64,000 nucleotides of DNA. Origin: Euryodendron excelsum. Taxonomy: Eukaryota > Streptophyta > Magnoliopsida > Ericales > Pentaphylacaceae. The stretch covers positions 11,726,501 through 11,790,500 of the forward strand of contig CM065389.1 in NCBI GenBank assembly GCA_033060915.1. The letters run 5' to 3'. How positions within the stretch are numbered: the stretch's first letter is position 1; the number at the start of each line of letters is the position of its first letter. Both the position numbers and the translations under genes were made by a program. The notes under the pieces are model-generated. The model saw only the letters and a list, made by a program, of their open reading frames with translations. It was not told where the DNA came from and searched no databases. This document shows positions 13,388 to 26,000 of this stretch, piece after piece.

Positions 13388-13612
13388 AGATGTCCAAGTC
13401 TGATTTTTATACTGTTGAACGGTGGTATAGGATACATTATATAAGCAGGCTAAAGCAGCCACTACCGTTGGCTTTGCGACCCGGGCGGTTACTCTTTAAC
13501 CTGTGCACCCCTCTTCTTCAGCAACGGCTAAAACCACCATTTCAATCTCCACTTAATTTGTTCTCATTGTCTGTGCTTGTTGCGTTCACTCTATTTCTAT
13601 AGCCTGTCAAAA
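13388..13612 (+). promoter_or_regulatory. Promoter/leader of phosphatase copy 1
   Basis: TTATATAAG at 13,437-13,445 is a good TATA box about 170 bp before the first candidate ATG. The leader between is CT-rich. The homologous region of copy 2 (33,000-33,167) lacks about 26 bp including this TATA sequence and retains only GGTATAAGC. Transcription starts are inferred, not shown. Confidence 0.4.
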
Positions 13613-16600
13613 ATGAAGCGAAGCTCAAAGCAGCGTAATCCACCCGAGGTAATTTAATTCTCTCTCTCTCTCTAAATATACTTTGTAAAAACTCTCTCTA
13701 GAGAGAATTCTTCGTTTTCTAGAGGGTTTTCTTTTTCCTTTCTTTTTTTTTTTTCTCTCTCTTTCTTTGCGATGACTCGTAAGGAATTGCAGAGAAGTTG
13801 GGCTGAAATATGTTGTTTCGGTTGCACATGCCTACAGCTCTTCTGGCCAAAAGTCGTCATGCGCAAATGGCTCAACATCAGTTCTAAGGAGTCCGATTAC
13901 AGCGCCGACGCCGAAGACAGCGGCTCCGATATCGATTCCGATCCCGAAGGTCAGAGATAAGAACTATCAATTATCAACCCAGGAAACTGCAAAACTCCAC
14001 AATTTTGCTCAATTATGATATCTAGACAATAATGAAATTTTCAGTTTATATCTTCTATTTTTGAAGAATTTGTTCTTGGGTTTAAGTTCGATTGTAAAAG
14101 TGTTTTTTTTTTTTTTGCCAGAATTTTGCGAATGTGATGGTAAACCGCGATGTCGGGATGGCAACAAACGGGATGAAGTCGAGAATGATCCTACTGGTAA
14201 TGCGCACTGTTTAAAGTTCAAATCTTGATGTGTTTAATTTTTTCTTTTTTTTGAAATTTTTGACATATTAGATAATTACTTGCTCTTCATGAACTTTGTG
14301 TATCGTGCATTGACAAGTAAAAAAGGTCTTGCCTTTACTTTGCTAAAGAGTCGATATGTATGACTTTAGGAGTGGTCTTAGAAACATAGTTTAGAAAGTC
14401 GTCAATAAGATTCTTGATTTGCTGTTGTTGTTGTCTCTTTTGTGGATGACACTAGTTAATTGCACTATTAATTTATTACATATTGCAACAGTTAGGTATA
14501 AGTGCATAACCATTATTTGCCTTAACTAGGTGAAGAAATCTTCAGCGCAGGAATTGACTTTTTTATATTGTAAATAGCACTCTTAAGTTAAATGATAAAA
14601 GCTAAGGAAAAAAATGAAACACGGGTCAGTGTGGTGTAGTGTCCTGTGTTTTTTTTTACAGACTTGTTATGGGATGGTCAGTTTTATTATACAGCAAACT
14701 TTTTTTAAGTTCTATAAAATTTGATGTGAAATTAATTCATTTCAATGTGGGTTCCAGAAATATTCTTATTTGATGTCCTACATATACCCTTTGCTAAGCC
14801 CTTGTCATGATTTGCCTTGCTATTATATTGTTAACTATTTCAAAGGTCGTATGGATTTCTAAGTTCTTTTTCTTTCTTGGTCACTGTTTGGTTGATATGA
14901 TTTTTTCTTGGTTACTTGAGCCCTTTACTGCAAATTTGACAACGCAATGGGGTGCCACTTGGCTAATAGGGCCAATGGTAATTTCTAAGGAATTTTTTTT
15001 TCCCTTTATCTTTAGTTGAATTTATGTCATGAAAACGCTTAGTAAGTTACATTATGCAATTTGATTATATTTTGGTCCATATTTCCTCTGGACTCAGATG
15101 CTCTTCCGAGATTAAGAAGACGACATTCGGAGACATTTAGGGCACAGTATATAAACACAAAGGAAATCAGGTTAGTTAGCTCTTCTCATGTATATTGAAA
15201 CAGAAGCTAAATGGCCTTAATTTGGTGAGTTTAAAAACTACTTGTTTTTGCGGTTCTGTTAGTCATGCCTTTATATCTCTTTCTGCTGTCTTTTTTGTTT
15301 CTAGAGTATGGGTTGGTACATGGAATGTTGGAGGAAAGCTTCCACCTGATGACCTAGACATTGAAAGTTGGTTAGATATAAGTGAACCTGCTGACATATA
15401 TGTGATTGGGTAAGTGCTTAATGGGTTGGTTTATGGAATTCCTCTGGTTGCGCTGTTTCTATTAGAGCATCATACCCATGGAAATTATTTCTTCATCTGG
15501 AAATGGTGGTTATATCATTTTCTTTTGATCCGTCCATTTTATTTTACTACTGTAACTCTTTTTGAAGTACATTAGGTTGGCTTTTTTTTTTTGTTGAAGG
15601 TTTTATTCCTTGTGTGTGCATGTGCACTCGCATATCTATATCCTCTTCTTAAATACCAGCATTAAGGGACTCCATATGTTTCTTTTGCATGAGAGAGTGC
15701 ATTTCAGAATAATCAGTATGCTATATATTTACAGTTTTCAGGAAATTATTCCATTAAACGCTGGAAATATCTTTGGTGCTGAAGATAGCCGCCCAGTGAT
15801 AAAATGGGAAAACATTATCCGTGAAACCCTTGATAGAATTCAACCTGCGAAGTCAAAATTTAAATGCTACAGTGATCCCCCTTCTCCTTCAAGGTTTAAG
15901 CCATCTGATGATGCCCCACATATAGAAGATGAAATAGTGCTTGAATCTGATAGTAATGGTGAGGAGGAAATGCATCCGTTAAATGAAGAATCCCATGGTT
16001 TTGATGAAGTCAGGGATGGATCAGTCACAGGTGAAAATGCGTTTATGGATTCTGAAACTTCTGATGACGATGCCCTTTTAGGCATGCCAGTTCAACAGGA
16101 TTTAGAGAGGCAATTTTCTTCGCCAAAGAAGCTGCACAGGTTGAACCACTTTAGAACAGAACGTACAGGAAACGCAGAAGCATCGCTTTCTCAACACAAT
16201 AGCAAATTAATGAAAACCCTCAATGGGACAGCGAGGATAGGTTTGAGCTGGCCAGAGCCACCACTGGAACTACTGGCCAAGCATGTTTTAGAAAGACCTA
16301 ATTCCTTTAACTCTATTAAATCTTTTAGAGCTTCCAAATCTATTGGAATGTATAGTTCTTTCAAGTTATCAATGACTGGTGATAAGAGAGTGCAACCAGG
16401 GGCAGCTTTGCTTGCAGACCTTGAATCCCGTATGTACAGGAAAAGAAGACCCCAATTTGTAAGAATAGTAAGCAAGCAAATGGTTGGAATGTTTCTCACA
16501 ATCTGGGTTCGTAAAAGCTTGCGTAGGCATATCCAGAACTTAAAGGTGTCTACTGTTGGTGTTGGTGTTATGGGCTACATAGGTAACAAGGTTTGTTCCT

Positions 16601-19600
16601 TTTCTGAATGTTTGCTTTCATATTGATGATACTTTTGACCATCCTTGTCAGTTTTGCTGGTCATTGATATAAAATTTACATTGTAATTACTTTTTTTTTT
16701 CTTCAATTTTGCTTTATATTTTGGGGTTATTACAAAATATTAGGTTAGTCAATTTATACTGTTGTGGACTGATTAAATTCACTTGGTGCATTTTGTCACT
16801 TATGCTGATTTGTTAGCCTCAGCACAGGAAGCACATATATGGTGATGGAAAGTATCAACTAAAATTTGATTTTTCTGAAAGTACTTTAGGATAATTGTAT
16901 ACAGACTATATCCTTGAACTGGTCCCCTATTTGCGACTCCTTCAATGGTGCTATTTGTGTCTTACTTCTTTGTTTGTTTTGTGCATAAACTTCTGAATGT
17001 AACTGCTGGTGCCCTCTAAATTGGAATGAAGTAAACATACAGTTGAGGAGTCAAATTTGGGTTCACTGTCTCCCTTTATTTTGCTTAATTGACTTCAAAA
17101 TTCAAATTTATGTTGTCATGCATTTCCTTCCTCCAAGGAACTCATTGACAATATTTCTCATGCCGTTTAGTACATGCCTTATACAAATTTTGTCATAGTT
17201 GAAGGAGAATCCATCTGTAAAGTAAGTAAGAGGGTCCTTGAGGTTCAAGAACTCATTTTCTGGTTTGTGTGAAAAATCTACTCACCTGTCTATGTTCATA
17301 ATGTGTTCTGTAAAGGCATGCCATGCTTAATCCTCAACGTGAGGCTCAATCTATAGTACTGGTACTCACAACATTGTGTTGAATTCCCCTGAACACGGTA
17401 TATTGCTCACATCATGTCCATTATAAAGTTGCATGCCCATTAAATTTAGGATTACCCCTAGCGTAAGGTAAAATTGAATTATTGTATAATATGTAGTACT
17501 AAAGTCAAACCCCTGACCTAAGAAGCACGGATGGGGACACGGGACACGACATTTTAAAAAAATGAGGACACGGATACGGTGGGGACACGGCAAAAATAAT
17601 ATTTTATACATTTTTTATTTGTTATGTATGTGAATGTAAAATTCATATATGAAAACAACTAAATAAGTTCACAATTATATTACAACAACTAACAATTTCA
17701 GGATTTGAAGAATTGGATTTGAGTGTTTTATGTTTTGGTGTTTTAAAGTTTTGAAATATATGAATTAGATTCTTTTTTATACTTTTAACAGTAACATTTT
17801 AACCCCGCTGTGCTCCAAAACATATCTAGCCAATGGACACACGTGTCCCTGATGTGTTAGAGAAGTGTCTACTAAAAAAATATTGGATATGGCAATTGGC
17901 GTGTCCGACACGTGTCCCGGCATGTCCAAGGAGTATGTGTGACCAACACGTATCCGACACAGAAACGGCACCCTAAGCGGAATTTCTGTGGTTCCTAGCC
18001 CCTGACTGTGTGGCATACCCACTTGTGAGATGTACTTAGATGTGTTTGACCAAAATAAACCATGGGAGGCAATCGCATAAACTAGAATTTAATTGGAAGA
18101 CCTATGACATGTTTGTTAGTTCTTGCTTTTTAATCAACTCTTCTGATTATTTAGATTTTGTATGAACAATGTGTGATGTCCGTGTAGTACAACTTTGGGG
18201 TTTGGTAACCATTTTGATCTTGATTAGCAGGTTGCATGTAAAATGTTAACCTTGTGGAGCACATGTAATCTTGTTAGACAACTAATTGCTTGATGCAGGA
18301 CAGTTTTAGGAAACTTGGGGCATTTCTGCCTCCACATGGATTTGTAGAGGATTTTGATTATAGAAAGTTTTAAAAATTATGTTGAAAAAACTTGGCTTGA
18401 TTTTTAGAATGGATAGGTTGCTGGTTTTTCAGGAAAGTGATTGGACTTCTCTAAACAGTTGCTATTTTTAGAGGTTTTCCTGTGAATCTAAAGGCTCGAA
18501 GGTACAAAAAAGATATAATGTAGGCTTAGTAGGAAAGGGATTTTAAACTGAAATCGGGGCTGTTTTGGGGCTATGAATAGAAATCTGAGAATAGAATTTT
18601 ACGAAAGGAAAAAAGGAGGAGAAGAGGAAGAATTTAGCAATTTTACCTAGAATTTAATAGGAATTACCTCCTAAGGTAGGCTTGCATGATACACCACACA
18701 AATCTTCAAAAGCTGTACTCAAATTCTCAAAATCCAACTCTCTATAGAATAAAGTCATTACATCAATATCTATACACTGCTGGTCTTCTCCTAATTCTAG
18801 TAGGATTAAGGTGCAAGAGTAGGAAACTTTGACTATTTGTCTACTGAATTCAATCAAAACCACACATAATGGCCCAGTAACATAACTTAACCCATACATT
18901 GGTACATTTGACCCATCCTACAATCCATGTTGAACTAATGTATATTACCCATATATTATAAATACTCCTAACTATTAAAACCTAATAAATTAAAAATATA
19001 TTTGTCTAGCAGCATGATTGTTCATAAAAATCATAAATTAAGACTTCAAATTAACCCTAAACGTGTTTATACAATACGGGGCGTGCCCCATGTGAAATTC
19101 CAAATTTATCTCTCTTCATGTTAGCATACCTCATTGTTCCGAAAGCATAAGCTGGAAGTGGGCCTAATTTTGTATTTCAAGTTCTCACACCTTTCTTGTG
19201 TGCAACCCATATACAGAGGCAAACTAACCAACAAACTGAACAAAGCGGGGTAGGTGGAGAAATGAAACCTAGTATGCATTAATAGACATAACATGGGAAC
19301 AAAATCATATGAAGAGACTTGCACGAAGGACCTCCTAGAACCTTTTGATGCCATGTTGGACACTCACTTGCCTCGCAAGTTTAAGCGGTAAGGGAACGGG
19401 TGAACAATATATGCGAAGCTCTTGTACATTTGATACATCTATTTGGAAGTTTCCTCAATATCTTGTTGAATTAGAGGTAGGAGGATTGAAATAATCTTAT
19501 GGTTTTTCTATAATTTTGTATTTCATGTAGCAGTTGCTTTTGGTGTTCCCTGGCCAGGAAGCCCCCTTTCCCAGAGCACACAAGCCTCGTGTTCAATTTT

Positions 19601-20038
19601 CTCATAATAGCATGTCTTGTTGGTGAATTACTATATGTCGCCTCTCAGCGTCATGGTTTAACATTCTGTTTGTAAAGAGTATTACAGTAACTTAGATTTT
19701 AGTAAGTTTACTTGATCTATTATATTAGTTTTCATTTGCTAGATCGCATTAAACACTTTTACATGCCATAGCAATGGTGATTTTTCAATTTTCCAGGGGT
19801 CAATATCTGTCAGCATGTCTATATATCAGACGCTATTTTGTTTTATATGTACTCACCTAGCATCAGGTGAGAAAGATGCGGAAGCAGTTAAAAGAAATGT
19901 TGATGTGCGTGAAATACATCGAAGGACTCAATTTCATTCACTTTCTAATAGTGGACTTCCCAAAAGCATTCATGACTATGAGTGAGTATAGTGCATACAT
20001 TCTAGAAACTTCTAGTAAATATTGACTGTTTATTTATG

Positions 20039-20081
<43 letters not shown>

Positions 20082-23000
20082 GCACGTCTATTTAAGATCT
20101 ATTTTGGTTTGCCATGCTTGTTGGCTCATATGGAGGCAGTCTTTGCTTGCTTGGCAGTTTCTTAATTATGCAACTTGATAAAAAAAAATGGAAAAGAAAA
20201 AGAAGAAACATATATTTCATTAAGTTGATCAACTTGGTGTTTCTGGGATGTGGAGCTGGCTAGTAGGTCTTTTCATTACCTTGAATCTATAATTTTCTTT
20301 TGGGAATTCTTTTTCCAATAATTTCCTTCAAGGGGGTTGTACACGCTTTTGTGAAGAAAATTCCCTTTCTTTTGTACTTTTGAGAGGATTGGTTGAAAGT
20401 GCTGTGTTTGCATCAATTTTTACGCAAAACTTGGGCAACTATAGTTTCTAGATGTCTTTTGTTTTTCAGTAAGAAAATGAAGCAAAATTATATAGCCCCT
20501 CTTTGTTCTGCCCACAATTTTTATTACTTCTAATTTTTACCAAAAAGAAAAAAGAAAACAATTAGTCTGGAGTCTACTATTAGTTTATGTCTCCTGATAT
20601 TCAGAAACATCAATCATGAATGCCTCCCTTCTACATTCACTACAAAATATTGTATAGCAAACTGCAGTTTTTCTCCGTGCATGAGCTACTTTTCTACTTG
20701 GATTTCTGAAAGATGAAAGCTTCGTGCTCATATATGCATGCATTCATTCATGCATTTATTACAAGAAGCAAGAGGTAAAATCAGGGCTTTTCTGCCTTTA
20801 TGTCAGATTTGATGCAAGTCTATAGGCACAAGGTCTTAGAATATTTTATGTCGGACTGTGTATGTAGTCCATTATATAACAAAATTAGGACATGATTGCC
20901 TTAAACTTAGCTGAGGTAATGGCTTTCAATAGAACCAATTAGAGAAAACGGATCCATGTAGCCAATCCCAAGTAATTGGGGCTAAGACTTCTTGAGTTTA
21001 GTTGAGTTTATTTTGTAATTTAAGAAAATTAAGAAAAACGTGAAGAACATAGAAAATGAAATCCTAGCAAGCATCTCATACTGAGGATCTGAAGATTTTA
21101 GTGCTGAGTTAGGATTTTGAATCAGAATAGGCACAACCCAGTTCATCCGATTACTACAGGGATGAACCCAATCCGGAATATGAACCATAAAAGAAAAGAT
21201 CTATTGAACCAATCACAGGAATACCAGTTACAGCGCTAACAATTTAGACCTTATTGAGTTAAAATTTTTAAAGTAATGAAATTTATGCTTCATCTCAGAT
21301 ATTTACTGAAACCTTTTCAATACTCATCACTTAATGGAGATACCAAACAGTATTAAGATAGATTACAAGTGGATAATCTTGTGTTCTTTCCATAAGATTT
21401 TTTTTCTTTTTTGCAGGAGTCTAAAAATAGATCCTAATAGTATTAAGATAGATTACATGTGGATAATCTTGTGTTCTTTCGATAAGATTTTTTTTCTTTT
21501 TGCGAGTCTCTAAAAATAGATCCTAACTTTGACAATAATGTACTAGTCCAAATTACACCAATTGTCATTAGAATTTTAGCAAATATTTGCAAAACTTTAA
21601 GGGAAAGAATCTGGAGACTAGTAGCTTAAATATTTTTTGAACAACCAGTAGATTAGTTCTTATTTGGAGTGAAGCTTGAAATATTTTCTAATGCGTTTTA
21701 TACACAATAGGTTGTGACTGTTTAGAACTTGGAATATTGAATAGAAAAAACAAGGGGCCTTCTCATTTGAACCTTACTTCACATTCTTGCTTTGAAGCAT
21801 AAGTGTGGAGGATCTGGTCCAGATTTCTATTAAAGCCTAAGTTTCTTAAAGAAACAAAGGAAACGTCCAATTGGGTGATAAAAACTTAGCTAACTCTAGT
21901 CTTCTCAAATGAACAGAATAGCTGGAGGCAATTTTAGGATTTCATGGAGATCAAAGAGTGAGGTCATCACCTCACGCTCCAGACTGCATGAGTTATCTTT
22001 GAATCTATGCATGTGTATGTATTTCCAGGGTTAAGTGAGTTGCTATTCTTTTATTTTGTTTATGTTTTATTCAAAAGTTGAGAAAAGGCCCACATGGTCT
22101 AAATTGTGTTGGTACATATTGGTTCCAATTATCAAGAGTATAAGTGAAAACTCTTTTTACTCAGTAATAAATGTCATATTTAGAAATTAATGGTATTCCT
22201 TAAACTTGACTTCCAGTATCCACCTTTGGAAAGATGAGAATATGTTAAATATAACTTATTCCCACGAATCTTCATTATATATTTTCTTTCTTGATAGAGT
22301 TTGATAACTCGAATGGGGCTCTTGCTAGAACTAGAAGTACATTCCTCCCCCCCCGCCCTTCTCTCTCTCTCTCTCTCTCTCTCTCGCCTTTTCTGGTTTA
22401 CAATCTGAGAAGTTCCATACTCTGAAATTATGTATAGGTCTTCCCTCCTTGCGTGATTGTTGACTGTTGGTGTAACACCCTAGAATCCTCACACTCAAGC
22501 CATAATTCTCTTCTATGCATATATTGATTTCATACATATACTTCTCTATTTATACACAACTAAAGAGAAGCAAATGGTGGCAACACTTAGCAAAATAATC
22601 ATGAAAGTATTACTCCACTTAGATGAGTGGAGAATAAAGTTTCTCCACTTGATAAGTGGGATGATTATCTTTACCTAAATGATAATGAAAGTTAGCCCAC
22701 TAAATTAGTGGAGAATAAAGAATTAGTAAAGTATTATATCTACTTCCTTTACTTCATCCTATAAATAGTACATGTAGATAAGAGGGTTTGAATACAAGTA
22801 AGTCTAAGCATAGTGAAGAGAGAAGAGTGGAGGTTAGAAGATTACTCTTGAAGATCAAGTTCCAATTTTTAGAAGAGAAATTCTAGGCATTAAGCACTTG
22901 AGGTAAGTAATGGTGTATTTGGAGTACAACATACATATTTCCAATGTAAATGTTCTTTTTCTACAAATTATATTTGAACAATGCATTTTCAAAGCAAATG

Positions 23001-26000
23001 ATTATATGTCTATGTTACTCTTCAAAATTAGGAATTATATTTTGATGTTAAGCCTTATGTTATTCTATCAAGAAAATCTATGAATTAAGTTAATGAATAA
23101 GATTTGAAAGCTATATGTGCCATACTCGGGGGTTCTACATCGGAGGGACTTAAAGTAAGCCGAAATCTTGATATAATTAGGAAGACGTTCCTCATGACTT
23201 CTTGTCGTTCTATTACACATCACTAGTGCATATGTTTTGTTACGGATTTTTTGTTTAGCCGAGATCATGAGTATATTATGAATTATATATATAATGTTGA
23301 TATTTAGATGCTTCTGCAAGTATAAAACTAAATTAGCATCTTTTGAAAGGTATACTTATGTTTAGTATATGGATATCTCTTTTACTTGTTTCAAGATCTT
23401 ATGCAAATGGTATTTATATCATATGTAAATCAAGCCTATGGTATATTTTGATACTTCAATTATTCAATTATTCATTGGGCTTGTAGCTCATGTTTTCTTA
23501 AACATTTTCAGGTAATCAAGATTGAGAGCTTAAGTTTGAAAAGTTGTTGGCCAAGCTACCTATGTGTGAATGTCATGAAAACTCGAGTTATATTTTGATT
23601 TGTGATAAGTTTGAACTAGTAGATTTTCTTAGATTTGTGTTAAGACTATGGTTGTGTAATAAAACTATGTTACGATGGTGAAATAGGTATTTGCTTTATG
23701 TTTACTAATAAATAAAAGAGTGAATCATGCTTCCGCATTATATCAAAGTAAGTGATCCGTCTTTTGGTTTAGTTCGGCCTTGGGTAGCTAAGCTACTAGC
23801 CGGTTACAATTCCTAATCCGCACAAGGTGGGTTTGGAGTCATGACAGTTGGACCTTATTGGAAAACCTGAAAGTAGTGTCAATGGCTAGCTAGACAAGAA
23901 AAGATTGCATAGCATTTAAACCAGGAGTGCATATATTTAAAGTTTTTCTACCGATGGTACCTCTGTTGTGTAGGAGACCACTAGTGTGGTCCTTGCACTA
24001 TGTGAAATAGAAAATATGTATTGAATTATACTATGTTTTCTATCATAGGATTGTTAAGAACTCTCATTTCTTTATTCTTCCAGAGGACATGAATTTGTCA
24101 AATGATGGTTATACCTTTGCAGGAGAATAATCTGGCTGGGTGATCTAAATTATCGTATCAATTTGTCATATGAGGAAACACGAGAGCTGATCTCCAAAAA
24201 GAATTGGTCAAAATTGGTTGAGAGTGACCAGGTAGTTTATCATTATTGCTACTATTATTCTTTTTCCCTGGCATAGTTCAGATCATCAATCGATAAATCT
24301 TATTTAGTACCAATGTTGGTTTTACACAGCCAATTGATGAATTTTGCTAGTTCACCATTCTGTATGATCTATATTCTATGTATTTAGTTTCCTGAATTTA
24401 TTGTAAACTGACAGTGGGCACTATAAACTTCTGGGATAGGTAGCATACTTTTGAAACAAATTGAATTGTCTGTATGGATTGGTGCTGGTGAGCTCTAGGT
24501 TGCTTGTTTGTCATAGTCATATATTTTCTTTTGTTTCATGAGCTTGGTGGAGATATCCTGTATACAGTGGCTAGTAATAACCACAATTTGACCTGTTTTC
24601 TGGGATTTGGGGTCTTCAAATTATATATCAACTTTCTTCCAGCTATTTGGAACCAAATTACAAGGATGCATAAAGCATGATTCATTGAAGAAAAAAATTA
24701 TGTGGAACACCTTGCTATTCTCTCTCTCTGGAGCACACTAATACACTAATAATTAAATTCAAGGAGAACGAATTATCATGAGATAATGTTCTTATTACAA
24801 AATAACAGTACTCATTCATGAAAAAAGAAGTTACCTCACACACTTGATCATATAAGAGTTATAAATATGCTCATAAAAAATAAATATAAAACAACTCTTA
24901 TATATGAATATAAAACAACTCTTCTCGTAGCAAATATCTAATGGATTTATTGGTTTTGGCCTTGTACTCATTTTAGTTATCCAGGTGATATGCACTTAAT
25001 TTTACAAATTCTGAAGTGTGGGTCGGCACATAACTGAGTGTAATTTTAACATACACTTATCAGAAAAAAACTAATATATATATAATTAAATATATTACAT
25101 CTCTTCTTGTAGCAAATATCTAATGTATTTATTGGTTTTGGCCTTGTACTCATTTTAGTTATCCAGGTGATATGCACTTAATTTTACAAATTCTGAAGTG
25201 TGGGTCGGCACATAACTGAGTGTAATTTTAATATACACTTATCAGAAAAAAAACTAATATATATATATATATATATAATTAAATATATTACATCTCTTCT
25301 TGTAGCAAATATCTAATGCATTTATTGGTTTTGGCCTTGTACTCCTTTTACTTATCCGGGTGATATGCACTTAATTATACAAATTCTGTAGTGTGGGTCG
25401 GTACATAACTGAATGTAATTTTAATATACACTTATCAGAAAAAAATTAATATATATAATTAAATATATTACATCTCTTCTTGTAGCAAATATCTAATGGA
25501 GTTATTGGTTTTGGCCTTGTACTCCTTTTACTTATCCAGGTGATATGCACTTAATTATACAAATTCTGAAGTGTGTGTCCGTACCTAACTGAATGTAGTT
25601 TTAATAAACTAAGTTTAGTATGTTTTGATCTTAATATATATGATATTTTTTTAAGTTATTTGTGTGGGGAGTAGAACTAAACTATCGATGCTTCAATCAA
25701 TGTACTTTACCCAAACTGTTTAAGATCTGATCTGTCATTAACTCTTTAGCTGCTCTTTTAATAGGTAATAATGCAATTGAAACTAAGCAGGCTTTAATAG
25801 TATCATATGCTCTGTTTTGTATTCTGGCCTAGTTTACTACATTGGAGGATTAGCAAATTTGGTGTATTCCTGCACTTAATGTTTCTGAAATATTGAGCCC
25901 ACTTTACTACATTGGATGATTAGCTAATATTTTGCGTATTTCTAAAAATAATGTTTCTGAAACATAATGATTCTGAAATATTGATGTCACCATACGATTC

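Noticed and set aside
13390..13602. 70-codon frame just upstream of copy 1
   Set aside because: It starts before the TATA box, is not preserved in copy 2 and has no resemblance to any family.
15867..16499. Minus-strand open frames opposite exon 6 of copy 1 (and 35,806-36,045 in copy 2)
   Set aside because: Shadow frames of a coding exon with clear phosphatase homology on the plus strand.
22331..22537. Minus-strand frame ending in an (ER)n/GGG stretch
   Set aside because: Produced by the (CT)n and C-run microsatellite; crosses the solo LTR boundary.
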